Source: Zygaena filipendulae
Taxonomy: Eukaryota; Arthropoda; Insecta; Lepidoptera; Zygaenidae
DNA length: 64,000 nt
Assembly (NCBI GenBank): GCA_907165275.2
Contig: OU015651.1
Coordinates: forward strand, 6,532,501 to 6,596,500
Direction of reading: 5' to 3'
Part shown: positions 36,319-47,000 of the stretch, piece after piece
Layout of the letters: each line of letters opens with the position of its first letter
Position numbering within the stretch: the first letter of the stretch is position 1
Made by a program: the position numbers and the translations under genes
The notes under the pieces: generated by a model
The model's input: the letters and a program-made list of their open reading frames with translations, nothing else
Told to the model about the DNA's origin: nothing
Database searches by the model: none

Positions 36319-36392
36319 TTGCTGTAGTGTTAGCTTAGCTTGGCGCATTATTTACTTATAGACAATTTACACAAAAATAAAGTTTAATAAAC

Positions 36393-39300
36393 ATGATGGG
36401 TATATTTATAGTTGCTATTTTAGTAATTGGCACAAATGCCGCTCCGATATCACCAACTCTGGAGGACAGTGATCTCGTTAAGAATTCCATCGACGGTAGC
36501 GGTGAGTTGCCTTTTTAATTTAGAAGCACGGTATCGTTAACCGATTATAACGATCTGTAATTGGATGTTTGTCAGAGAGCAAAAAACGACCACACTCCTG
36601 CCTCGACAAGGCTCTACGCACATACCTACATTAGTAGTTATTTGTCGATCCACTGTCGCGATAGGGGTTTAAGAAGTGGTGCGGTTGTTTTGCTCGAGTA
36701 GATTTGGCTCGCTGATAGTTCAGTCTTGAGTTATGATGTAAATAATGAAACACGGACGAAAAATTTAAATTTTTCATACGTGTGTTTCATTATGTCTTTC
36801 TTTTCCTATATTTATCGCAGATGTCGCAACTGTAGGCGAGGAGGGTGATTATTTTGAAGGTGATATGTTGTTGACTGCCGCCCAGAAGCGCGCTATCTCC
36901 ATGGCGATGCGGGAACGCAATGGCCTCCGCGGCGGCGCCCAACGCTGGCCTAATCGCACAGTCGTTTATCACATCGAGGATGATAACTTTGGTTTGTAGC
37001 TCTATACATATAATTATATGGGGTGATTGGTAATTATGAAACAATGCCTATAGTCACACGATTGTACTCATAATAAAAAAAACAACTTTCTTAACGGATT
37101 ATTTATAAACTATTTTATTTCGAGATAAAAAAACCTATTCGGTCGCAATACAATGTAAATGCGGAAGCGCGTCGTAGTGTGTACACAAAGCTAAATAACT
37201 GTAGATAGACACACATGCACACGTACATAAACTACCTAAGAACTGCTCGTGTACGCGTTGAGAGATGGTGGTGTGCGGTTCGTGCTTGTGTCTATATGTG
37301 TGGTATACGTATTTATTATACTGACATACGGGCTAACCGCAGTTACGCCTTAGTGCGATCAAATAGGTGTTTTAAAGGAAATAAAAACATATTTAATAAC
37401 AGTTTCTTGGGAAAGTTCTTTGTCATTATCAGTATACGTACGTATAAGTAATCAAGTGTTTAGGTATCGTTCACTAATACCAGTCGCCCCATATTTTAGG
37501 TCACGTCCTGTAGTATATGATAACATTGACGACCCGATTGGCGCAATGGTCACCATGCCTGCCCGCTAATCAAGAGGTTCCGGGTTCGATTCCCGGTGGG
37601 GATGGACTTTGTGTGATGAACACAGGGTTCCATTTTCCAGTCTGGGTGTGTATATACATATATGTATATATCTATAGTATAATATATATGTAATAATATG
37701 TGTAGTATATACCACTCCACCACTACCACTATATCTTTATTCTAATTTAATTTCAACCAATTAACTTATACACAATTGCACCTCGCCGTGGTATATCTAT
37801 ATTCCGTATACCTATTATACTTACTATAAAAAGCATTTACATATTATGTAAAGAAACTAGTTAGTGCATAATATTTTAAACAAAATATTGTACAAGGTTT
37901 TAATATTATCATTTAGTGAAATCTAAAATTAAGACTTAGAATTTCTGTCTGTTAGTTGGTTAGTTTGCTATGGTACCTACCTACCTATACAGTCACGGTA
38001 ATATTATAGTCATCACGCTACAGCTATGAATAAGATTGAACAGGGTTGTAACAACAACGTTGCAGTTACAACGACTTAACTCAAAATAGGTAAAAGTTTA
38101 GTCATAGCACTTTGGAACAAAAAGTATAAGCGCGTCTTTAACAATATCTACGCGAGTGGAGCCGCGTGCAACAGATAAGTAAGGGAAAAAAGTACTTAAT
38201 GTTTTTTTAATACCTAATACATTATTCAGATGAAACTCAGGTGGAACTCATTATGAAAGGAATGGCAGATATCTCAAACAAATCGTGTATAAGATTCCGT
38301 CAGAGGAACGAGGAAGATGATCTTTACGTCACCATAAAGGTAAGGCGTTTTTTATTTAGATACCGAAATATCTGTAGCCAAAAAATATTAACACTGTTGT
38401 TTTACTCAATATACCTACCTATCCCTCGAACTGTGGCGGTCATTTTTCGTGAATTTGCAAATCTAATTAAATAAACAATAATTTCTTAGCATATAACTTG
38501 TCAATTTACATAATATTTTACATACGAAAGCGTATTAATTTTAATTTCAGGTATAACCCAACCTTAATTGTGATCTAGGGTCTCATTTGAATTATGATCT
38601 CACTAGTTGTGCCCCGCGGTTTCACCCGCGTTAATTTCAGAGTTCCCGCGGGAATACCGAGATAGAAAGTACCCTATGTGTTAATCTGATATATAAGCTA
38701 TATTATTGTAAAGTTTCATTTAAATCCATCCAGTAGTTTTTGCGTGAAAGAGTAACAAACATCCATCCATCCATCCATACATTCTTACAAACTTTCGCGT
38801 TTATAATACATATTAGTAGGATAGTAGGATATTGAAATATACAGGACGATTTTTTCAAAGGGGCATGGATTTCCAATTCAGTATTTGGAATTATTTAAAT
38901 GTCATTGACTTACCTTACTTTACGTAAAGAAAAAAATGATTTTGCGTTGAGATTTTATCGAAACGTAAAATTCCTGGGCCATAAAATATATATTTACAAC
39001 AATGTTCAAATTTTTAGGGATCAGGCATAGGTTGTTTTTCAAGTGTGGGCTTCCAAAACCCTGGTAGTGAAAACGATGGAAAGCAAGTGATTAATTTGTC
39101 CAAAGGTTGTTTTAAACATGGCACGGTGGTGCACGAAATGTTACACACCATCGGCTTTCACCACATGCAGAGCACGTACGATAGAGATGACTTTGTCAAA
39201 ATAATATGGGAGAATATAAAGGAAGGTAAATATATGGTTATCATAATAATACATCTATCTACTAGGTACCATTTTAAATACCATTCCAAATAATATGGGA

Positions 39301-40391
39301 GAATATAAAGGAAGGTAAATATTACCATAATAATACCTACATCCATCTACTAGGTACCAATTTGCTATAGGTATATGGATGAGTTTTTTGCGCGTCGTCT
39401 TGTCGGAACTCTTTATTTTTCTAAGTCCGTAGTACTTACAATAAAACTTTGTTGTTATTTCAATATAACTTGATTTAAGACTGTTAACAATGTCAATATA
39501 ACATAATATTATGGAAGGTGTTAGTGGCGTCAATGCTTGACGTAGAATATATTGTACGCTATGTAGTAATTTAAAACGTGGGACATACTTATTCAAGCTC
39601 GAATGGAACGTAATATATTCACGCTCTATCTAATGTTACGTCGTCTGTAACCACCATCATACCTTAAGCACCTATGGGTACCTAGTCAGTTTTATAAAAA
39701 AGGTATGCAATTATTGTTCCAACTTGTTTTATTTTTGTTCTTAGGTATGAAACATAACTTTGAAAAATACAACAATGATACGATAACAGACTTCGGTGTG
39801 CCGTACGACTACGGCAGTGTTATGCACTACCCAGAGACGGCATTCTCCAAAAATGGGAACAAGACAATTATTACGTTACAGGTAATAAATAACGCTTATC
39901 TTTTATTTTTGTTAATAAATAATTTGGTATATTTAATAATTTGTCTACCATATTATGAAATTAAGTTTTGAATTTTACAATCGACCTATTTATGCTGCGG
40001 GCAACACATTGGAGTGTAGGTGCCTTCATCATTTAACTCTTCTTTATTTAATATTCCGCGAGCTTCCAATATCAACGCAATATCCTCAGATTGTAAGTGT
40101 ATTAATGCTTGGGATGTCTACAGAGTATTGTCAGTTCATATATCAACGAAAAAATAATTGTAGTTTCCTCTATGTACCTAAATACTGCTCATACAATAGC
40201 AAGGAGAACCTTTTGGAAGTTAACATTAAATCTACGTGAAATTATAATTTTAGGAAAATGTGATCATTGGACAAAGAAATGGGATGTCAGAGAGTGATAT
40301 ACTAAAACTAAATAAGATGTATTGCGTCCCTTCAGATGATGAAGAAATACCTACAACTCTGCATATAGGTAAAAATAACTCGCCGGTGTAG
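36393..40391 (+). CDS. Astacin-family (M12A) secreted zinc metalloprotease, compact paralogue
   Basis: Predicted secreted zinc endopeptidase; the physiological substrate is unknown. Exons: 36393-36501, 36821-36991, 38230-38339, 39018-39225, 39745-39881, 40254-40391 (TAG), in phase, 290 residues. A hydrophobic signal peptide (MMGIFIVAILVIGTNA) leads. The propeptide carries FEGD, the astacin aspartate-switch motif, in DYFEGDM. The mature domain has the zinc site HEMLHTIGFHH (His169, Glu170, His173, His179), DRDD, and the Met-turn SVMHY (Met226, Tyr228). Four cysteines match the two disulfides of the fold. The family-typical Glu after the third His is Met here, as in its paralogue. The last exon is read through a weak potential donor at 40369 to the TAG; splicing to an unseen exon is possible. 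AATAAA signals occur at 40475 and 40497. The other astacin lies downstream. Confidence 0.87.
37528..37725 (+). mobile_element. tRNA-derived SINE
   Basis: Head gacgacccgattggcgcaat with 'ggttcgattcccggtgggg' (B box), then 'gatgaacacagggttcca' and an AT repeat. In an intron of the compact astacin. The recurrence of the same head at 40970 and 27768 argues against a functional tRNA gene. Confidence 0.75.
38601..38825 (-). repeat. Repeat A copy
   Basis: Long minus-sense copy with a (CATC)n run near its end (38762-38785). It is located in the intron before the zinc-site exon of the compact astacin. Confidence 0.65.
39200..39360 (+). repeat. 89-bp tandem duplication spanning a splice donor
   Basis: The end of the zinc-site exon plus its donor (ataatatgggagaatataaa then ggaag|gtaaat) is repeated 89 bases later (donor-like site at 39315), followed by a second 'ctactaggtacca' block. 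The downstream copy is intronic and cannot replace the first: the intervening frame reaches a TAA at about 39293. Confidence 0.8.
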
Positions 40392-40474
40392 GTACCTACT
40401 ACCTACGTATCTATAACATTTAAAGATGCGAGACGTTATGTCGATGGATGGATTATTTATTTTTACCAAAGTTC

Positions 40475-40502
40475 AATAAATTATAACTATTATAGCAATA
40501 AA
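40475..40502 (+). terminator. Polyadenylation signals of the first astacin gene
   Basis: Two AATAAA hexamers, at 40475-40480 and 40497-40502, lie about 85-110 bases after the TAG of the compact astacin. This is a plausible 3' end and supports stopping the gene at 40391. Confidence 0.5.
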
Positions 40503-40969
40503 TCTACTCTAAATTAAGTAGTTATTTCTTTATATTACCTGCTACTCTAAATTACGTAGTTGTCTAAATATTATTACTCTAAAATCTAAATTATACTTTG
40601 TAATTGTAATGCACACTGTGGTGCTTGTCACGATTAGTTGAAAATCAGCGCCGTGAGGCCAGTGGCGTAACTATACCGTTCGAGGCCCGTGGCAAATTCA
40701 TCGGATGCCCCCCCCCCCCCAATTTTTTCCTTGTATATGCAACTTAAATAAATTAAAGACAAAACTAATGTTTTTTTTACTATATGTGTAAAAATAAATG
40801 TTGGGATTTGGGATTCTCCTCTGACCGGGGGCTCCTTCCGGCTAGGGGCCTGTGGCATTTAGCCGACTTGCCATCCTGTAGTTACGCCACTGCGTGAGGC
40901 ATAATATCATACATTATTTTTGTCAAAATATTATATTATCTCTTTTTCTTTATACCTTTCTAAATATGA

Positions 40970-41575
40970 CGACCCGATTGGCGCAATGGTCACCATGCCT
41001 GCCCGCTAATTAAAAGGTTCCTTGTTCAATTCCCGGTGGGGGTGGACTTTGTGTCATGAACACAGGGTTTGTTCTTCCAGTCTGGGTGTGTATATATATA
41101 TCTATAGTATAACGTATACGTGTGTTAATGAATTAACTGAAAACCTGATACACATCATTTTAAAAAATAATCAATAATATTATTAAAATATATTTTATGT
41201 CGAAAAAATTTATACTTTAAAATTTATTCAACATTAGTTTAGAGGTGACCTATCTACGAAATTCTAAGCGCTACGCTAGCGCCTACCAGTTCGAATTTTG
41301 TTGCTGCGGGCGGCGTACGCGCCAAATATTGTATTATAAATAATTTAGACATGGGCTAGTAAAAATGAAAAAATATAACCTATATTAAAACATAGTGCGA
41401 TCGATTCGCTAGTCGATTCTGAGCAAACTACTTTCTATGTAGTTTTCAGTTAATTCATTAACACGTTGTATATGTGTAGTATATACCACGTTTGCTTGGT
41501 TTCCACGACACAAGCTTATAGCTTAGTGAGGGATCTAGTAGATCTGTGTGTTGTGAAGTGAATTGTTAAAAAAAA
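40970..41575 (+). mobile_element. tRNA-derived SINE interrupted by another element
   Basis: The head (cccgattggcgcaatggtca...) runs to about 41121 and the 3' segment (gtttgcttggtttccacgac ... gatctgtgtgttgtgaagtg, poly-A at 41568) resumes after 41464. A 343-bp inverted-repeat element separates them. Confidence 0.7.
41122..41464. mobile_element. Inverted-repeat element (MITE) inside the SINE
   Basis: Perfect 23-bp terminal inverted repeats, starting GTGTTAATGAATTAACTGAA. It is non-coding, with a small GC-rich palindromic core (gcgctacgctagcgc). No other copy is seen in the window. Confidence 0.8.
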
Positions 41576-41914
41576 AAAAAACTTAATTCATTTTCGATTG
41601 CGCCAGCCCTTTACTGTTAGACTATATTACTTGGTAAAACTACGTTTTTTATTTTGATTTTAAGAGAAAGTGTAACAACCTTCACTCCCTATTGCAATTT
41701 GTTATGGCTTGAGTAGTAATCGTCAAATTTAACTCTCAAATTTCCAAAGCAGGTCACGAAGTTGAGAAGATAACTTTTATTGGCGCGTTTCAAGAACTCT
41801 TAAGTCCGATAAATGATAAAAAAAATATTTTGAAAGTATAATTGAAACTATAGGATAATTTGAAATTATACTGTAAGTTTTGTCGTAAGTACCTATCCAT
41901 TTAAGTATCTTAAC

Positions 41915-42375
41915 ACTTTCACGCCTTAACGACGCAACCGCTCATCATGAAATGCATACGTATACCTACCTACACGTTGCACATACTTTTATCCCGGAAT
42001 GGGCGTGTTGACAATGTTTTGTTTTTTGACCGTCTTGTAGATTAATAAAGAATATTGAACACATATTTTTTCCTTTCTAACGTAATCAAAAAATAACGGT
42101 GATACATTGAGTTGAAATTTTGCGTGACGTCACTATAACCGGTGCAGTTTGTATGACGGCTTATAGTGGTTAGTGACGTCACGACTCACGAGCCCCCACC
42201 TTAAACTTTAATGCTCTTTATCTCTGTATACTGTCATTTATTTAAAAAAGGCAAAAAAATACGTGTCTTTTATTTTTTTATTTTCTAACTGACGGTCTAA
42301 TTAGAATTTTGATTTTCAAAACTCGTCAACAAACCTCGAAATTAACGCGGGTGAAACCACGGGGAACAGCTAGTG
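41915..42375 (+). repeat. Repeat A copy split by a family B MITE
   Basis: Left half ends 'ttatcccggaat' (about 42001). The right half resumes 'ctcgaaattaacgcgggtga' at about 42336 and ends 'ggggaacagctagtg'. The missing centre corresponds to the MITE insertion site. Confidence 0.7.
42002..42337 (-). mobile_element. MITE family B with two CRE-like palindromes
   Basis: Full-length reverse copy with ends GGGCGTGTTGAC and GTCAACAAAC. TGACGTCA octamers lie at 42125-42132 and 42174-42181. Nested in repeat A. Confidence 0.75.
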
Positions 42376-42606
42376 AATACAATAATTAATCCGACAACAA
42401 AGTAGGTATAATAAATCAGCGTAACGCTGACAGGTGTGATTGTTTTATGAAATCGTGGTGCTTATTTTTTATTTTTTAAATTTTTTTTTTTTTTTATTTA
42501 GGCACGATTTTTTTTTTAAATTTTTTGTAAACAGGATTACACGATATTCGACATGCCTTAGTCACAGTTTCTTCGTGGTTGTTTGATTTGAATAAATCTG
42601 TATCAC

Positions 42607-42670
42607 AACTGTCCGGTGCCCGCGGTTTCACCCGTGTGCATCTTGGAATTCCCTCTGAAACTTTGGTGTT
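42607..42670 (-). repeat. Repeat A fragment
   Basis: Short minus-sense end, 'cccgcggtttcacccgtgtg' with an altered 'ggaattccctctgaaac' block. Confidence 0.5.
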
Positions 42671-43666
42671 TTTTATATGATGTTAACGACCTTGGGGTGG
42701 GTGTGATGGTTGTATTAGGTGTAGATAGGTATATATGGAAGTCTCTGCCCTGAAATGGTTATTATAAATCATGGCGAATACCTCCTTGGCGCCTAAGGTA
42801 GGTTATAGGCGGTCTAGCCTCGGGGCCACGGGATCGCTTTCACATGCTCCGCAGCCCCGATAGATATTTGATGTAGACACTATAGACACCTACCGTCAAA
42901 AGTAGACTATGTATGCCTGATAGTCCCCCATCGCATGACATCACATTATTTGTCGATCGATTGTTTTGTAATTGTTATTGATTCCTTTACGTAGTTTTTA
43001 TCTACATCATAATATGTGTAGATATCTTCATACACTTTTGTCACTATGTGCAGTGGTTTAGGCGCCTATAAATTTGCTGCCCCTTATTTAGATATTTAAA
43101 TAGATAAGGTTACAGACATTTTTAAATTGCTGCTAATACAAAACACCAAAAAACAAAAATTCTGAATTGGACTGTCCAACACGAAGTGCGATGACGACCA
43201 CAGAGAAAACTATATTATGACGACGGAACAAATAAGGAACTTCGATCGTTATGGTCGATTATTATTTACAATATCCTACTCGTATTAACAGCTACTTCCT
43301 CATAAATTGTTTATTAGTTAATAAAATTAGGTACCTACCTAAATATTTATACAACTATTTATTTTCTTATATATCTACGCCAGCACTAAGGAACAAACCT
43401 TTTTTGCTTGTTATTTCGACTTTTTATAACAAAGATCTTCGTATTGGAAAAAACTTTCAATACTTAGTTTTTTTTCAATCATACGGATTGTGATATTTTC
43501 TTAACACTCCCGCCAACCGAGACGGGCCATTATCATTCCCAAAATTACTAAAAATATAGCACAGTAGATTTAATCGTATTGTTAGACCAACGAAATCATG
43601 GCTGTATGAAATGATAAACGAATTGAGGCGATAAATTAGGCAATTCGTTTCGCACTATTAAATGTT
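42671..43666. other. Spacer between the astacin genes
   Basis: No gene, RNA or clear repeat is visible. The sequence is AT-rich with occasional TACCTA runs. An 80-codon open stretch (43251-43493) has no recognisable features and looks random. Confidence 0.5.
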
Positions 43667-43770
43667 AAGGTGGAGGTGCCGCGCGTTGTCGTCACCGGGC
43701 GCGGCGCAGGCGCAGCGCCTGCAGCAGAGCTGTCGCAAGTCAGGCGCGCGCAGTCTCGGCCCACCACCTT
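43667..43770. other. GC-rich island with inverted ends
   Basis: About 100 bases of very high GC in AT-rich surroundings, bounded by AAGGTGG and CCACCTT, with an internal near-palindrome (CAGGCGCAGCGCCTG). It lies 300 bases upstream of the start codon of the long astacin. It could be a small mobile element or a regulatory patch. Confidence 0.4.
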
Positions 43771-44070
43771 GTGAAATGGCTGTATTAGAAGCTATATTAA
43801 ATCCTCACCCGCTTCGATGGGTTTTGTCTTATTGAAAAAATCACGTGCTACTATACTAAACATTTACGATTGGTTCGAGCAAATTTAAAAATGTATCGAT
43901 TGAAACACCAATAAAATATAAGTACCGTTAAAATGACCTAGTTCCACCGCAAGCGACGCGAAAGTCAATAATATAATTATAATAACTTCGAAGACAATAT
44001 TGTTTCTATATTGTGCGCTTCGTTTAAATTTATATTGATATATTTGTTGACTACAGGTATTTTAATTAAA

Positions 44071-47000
44071 ATGAAGTGGTTTGAAATATCAGTGATTTCG
44101 TTATTAGTTTTTGTGATTGAATGCAGGACAATGTCAGCCGACGAACTAGAGGATTTCAGTAACTTCCTCATAAGGACCTCTCAATTGGATCAAAACGTGA
44201 AAAGTAGGCATAATTTTTCTTACTAAATTGTTAAATATTTTATTTGTTTCAATCACCTAATTAATATGAAAGTAGAAAGTAAGTAAATACACCTATTATA
44301 ATATCTAAAACAATTTGATAACACCTAAACGCGTAAACTCTAGATATAGTTTGATCACTGTGAATTTTAGCAATATTTTCCTGTTCTTAAGTAGCCGTAG
44401 GCAAATAACCATTCCTAAATAATAACTTATTTATTTTATGCACACAGAGCGTTTTCTCTTTACTCACATTATAAGCATCTTTTTGGATGGAATTTCGGTA
44501 ACACATAGTAAGTAGAAATATTTTTTTAAATGGTATTCGGTGGAGGAAATAATTAAAATATGCATAGTTTGACTCACTTATGGTTCGATGATAAAATTAT
44601 CTATGTATTGCTTTTGTTGGACATTAAAACTATACGCCATTAGAGATGGAAGAAAATTTTTAATGTCCGCAAATCTTGTGTAGATGCGGAACCAGAAGAT
44701 GAACTAGATGACGAACCTATATCGGAACACGCATGGGAAGAAAGTGGAAAATTTGAAGGAGATCTAATACTGAATGAAAAACAGAGGCACTTGATAGTGG
44801 AAAATGTCGCCGAAGGACTATCAAGGAACGGTCTCAAAGACAGCACTAAGAGGTGGCCGAACAACGAAGTGATCTACTTTATCCAGACAGAACACTTTTG
44901 TAAGTGTACCTACACTACACTTTAAATAATATGAAAAATAATAGTATCTAATACATTTATTTTAATTAAGTTATATCCGTTTGTCTACGATCGAATTAAT
45001 TGGTCGGTGGTTATCAGTTTTCTTCTTGTAATGAACGTTTCTTTGAATATTAATGCTTTCAATTCATAATTTTTTATCTCTATAGCTGGTGACCAAGTGC
45101 AGGCCATTGAAAATGGAATTGATGATATTGCGCGCGCTTCTTGCATTAAATTCAGACCGTATAAGAAAGGGGATCGTGATGCTGTTGTTATACAGGTTAA
45201 TATTGTTGTTTAATAAATAATAACTTATGTGTCCTTACTAATATTATAAACGCGAAAGTTTGTAGGTATGTATGGATGTTTGAGGGATCTTTCACGGAAA
45301 AACCATTGAATGGATTTTAGTGAAACTCTACAATAATAGCTTAAATACATTAGAATAACACATTGGGTACTTTTATCCCGGAATTCCCGCGAGATCTCCG
45401 AAATTAACGCAGTAAAACCCCGGGGAACGGCTATTCATCTATAAAATATATGCTATAATAGCAACGAAGGGGGTGTCAATCCGAAAGGGTAAGAACAAAA
45501 TGTCAATAACATTGAATAACTTTTGCTTACCTTCCATTCTTCTGAGAGAAACATTGCATTGTATTGCATTGTAATTTGTAGTGTACTTATGTGTAATTCG
45601 ATTTGCAAAGAGATTCAGTAACTATGTTACATTGAATCTCTCTAACAAAACTCTATAATATGCAACTACAAAAGAGACACTTTCAAAGAGATAATGTAGG
45701 TGTCATACTTTCTTTTGAGGTTTTGAGATAACAAATCACTATCCTATTATCATAGTATGAGAAATGTAAAGTTAATTTATGAAAGTTTATAAACTAACTA
45801 GCTGTGCCCCGCTGTTTCACCCGCGGTAATTTCGGAGTTCCCGCGGGAGTTCCGTTATAAAAAGTACCCTATGGCCTTCTCTGTACCCCTGACAACGTGC
45901 ATGCCAAATTTCGATCAGCCGTTTTTGCGTGATTGAGTAACAAATATCCAAACATCCAAACATCCACATCTTTACATTTATAGTACGTATTAGTAGGAAA
46001 TCGTGGGTAAAATTGCAATGATGGAAATTTTCTTTTTATTTCTTAACGGAATATTTTATACCTATTAGGGATCACGGCGAGGTTGTTTCTCGCAAGTTGG
46101 TTACCAGGGTGGGTATCAGGTTCTCAACCTAGCCGGGAGGCACCCAGTCGGAAGAGGTTGCTTCCGTCACGGGACCGTCGTCCACGAACTCTTGCACACG
46201 CTTGGTTTCTACCACATGCAGAGCAGTCACGACAGAGATGACTACGTGGACATTGTATGGAAGAATATACGTGAACGTAAGTAAATATTTTGGTTCTTAT
46301 GATCATGGCATCAATATAAGTACTAAACGTTTTTTTTTATAAGTAACTTGAATTTCTTAAACTTCAAGCCTGTCCCCCGAGACATCGAGCATAAGGGCAC
46401 AGATTGTATTTACGACCTCAGCTTAGATACTATACTGATCCTTAATCTATAGATACTTATACGAGTAATATAAAGAGAAATGACTTGATAATTATTATGG
46501 TTCTTTAAGAAATAAACTTATTATTATTATTATTATTAATTGGGTATTCTCCGGGGTGTGAACTGTGAAAATCAAAATTCTACTTAGTCCGTCAGTTAGA
46601 AAATAAAATAAAATAGACATAGATAAAGAGCATTAAAGTTTAAGGTGGGGGAGTCGTGACGTCATTACTCGGTATAAGCTAGTAAGCTACGTACAAACTG
46701 CTCCGAGTTGTGACGTCACGCGAAATTTCAACTCAATGTATCTCCGTTATTTTTTGATTACGTAAAAAAAGAAAAAATACGTGTCCAATATTTTTTATTA
46801 ATCTACAGTACGGACTAAAAAAAATAGTCAAGTAGCCAATTGTATGTTTGTAATGGATAAACTCAAAAACTACCTGATTTTAAAAATTCTTTCACTATGG
46901 TGTTCATGAGTGACATTTTACTCTTTATCCCGGAATTCTCACGGGAACTCGTTGCCCGTCGGGGACCGGACCGACTAGTAGGCATACTTACCTAACTATA

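Noticed and set aside
37528..37601. Possible tRNA gene (B-box-like ggttcgattcccggt)
   Set aside because: The same head recurs at 40970 and, inverted, at 27768, with a shared non-tRNA body. That pattern is a tRNA-derived SINE.
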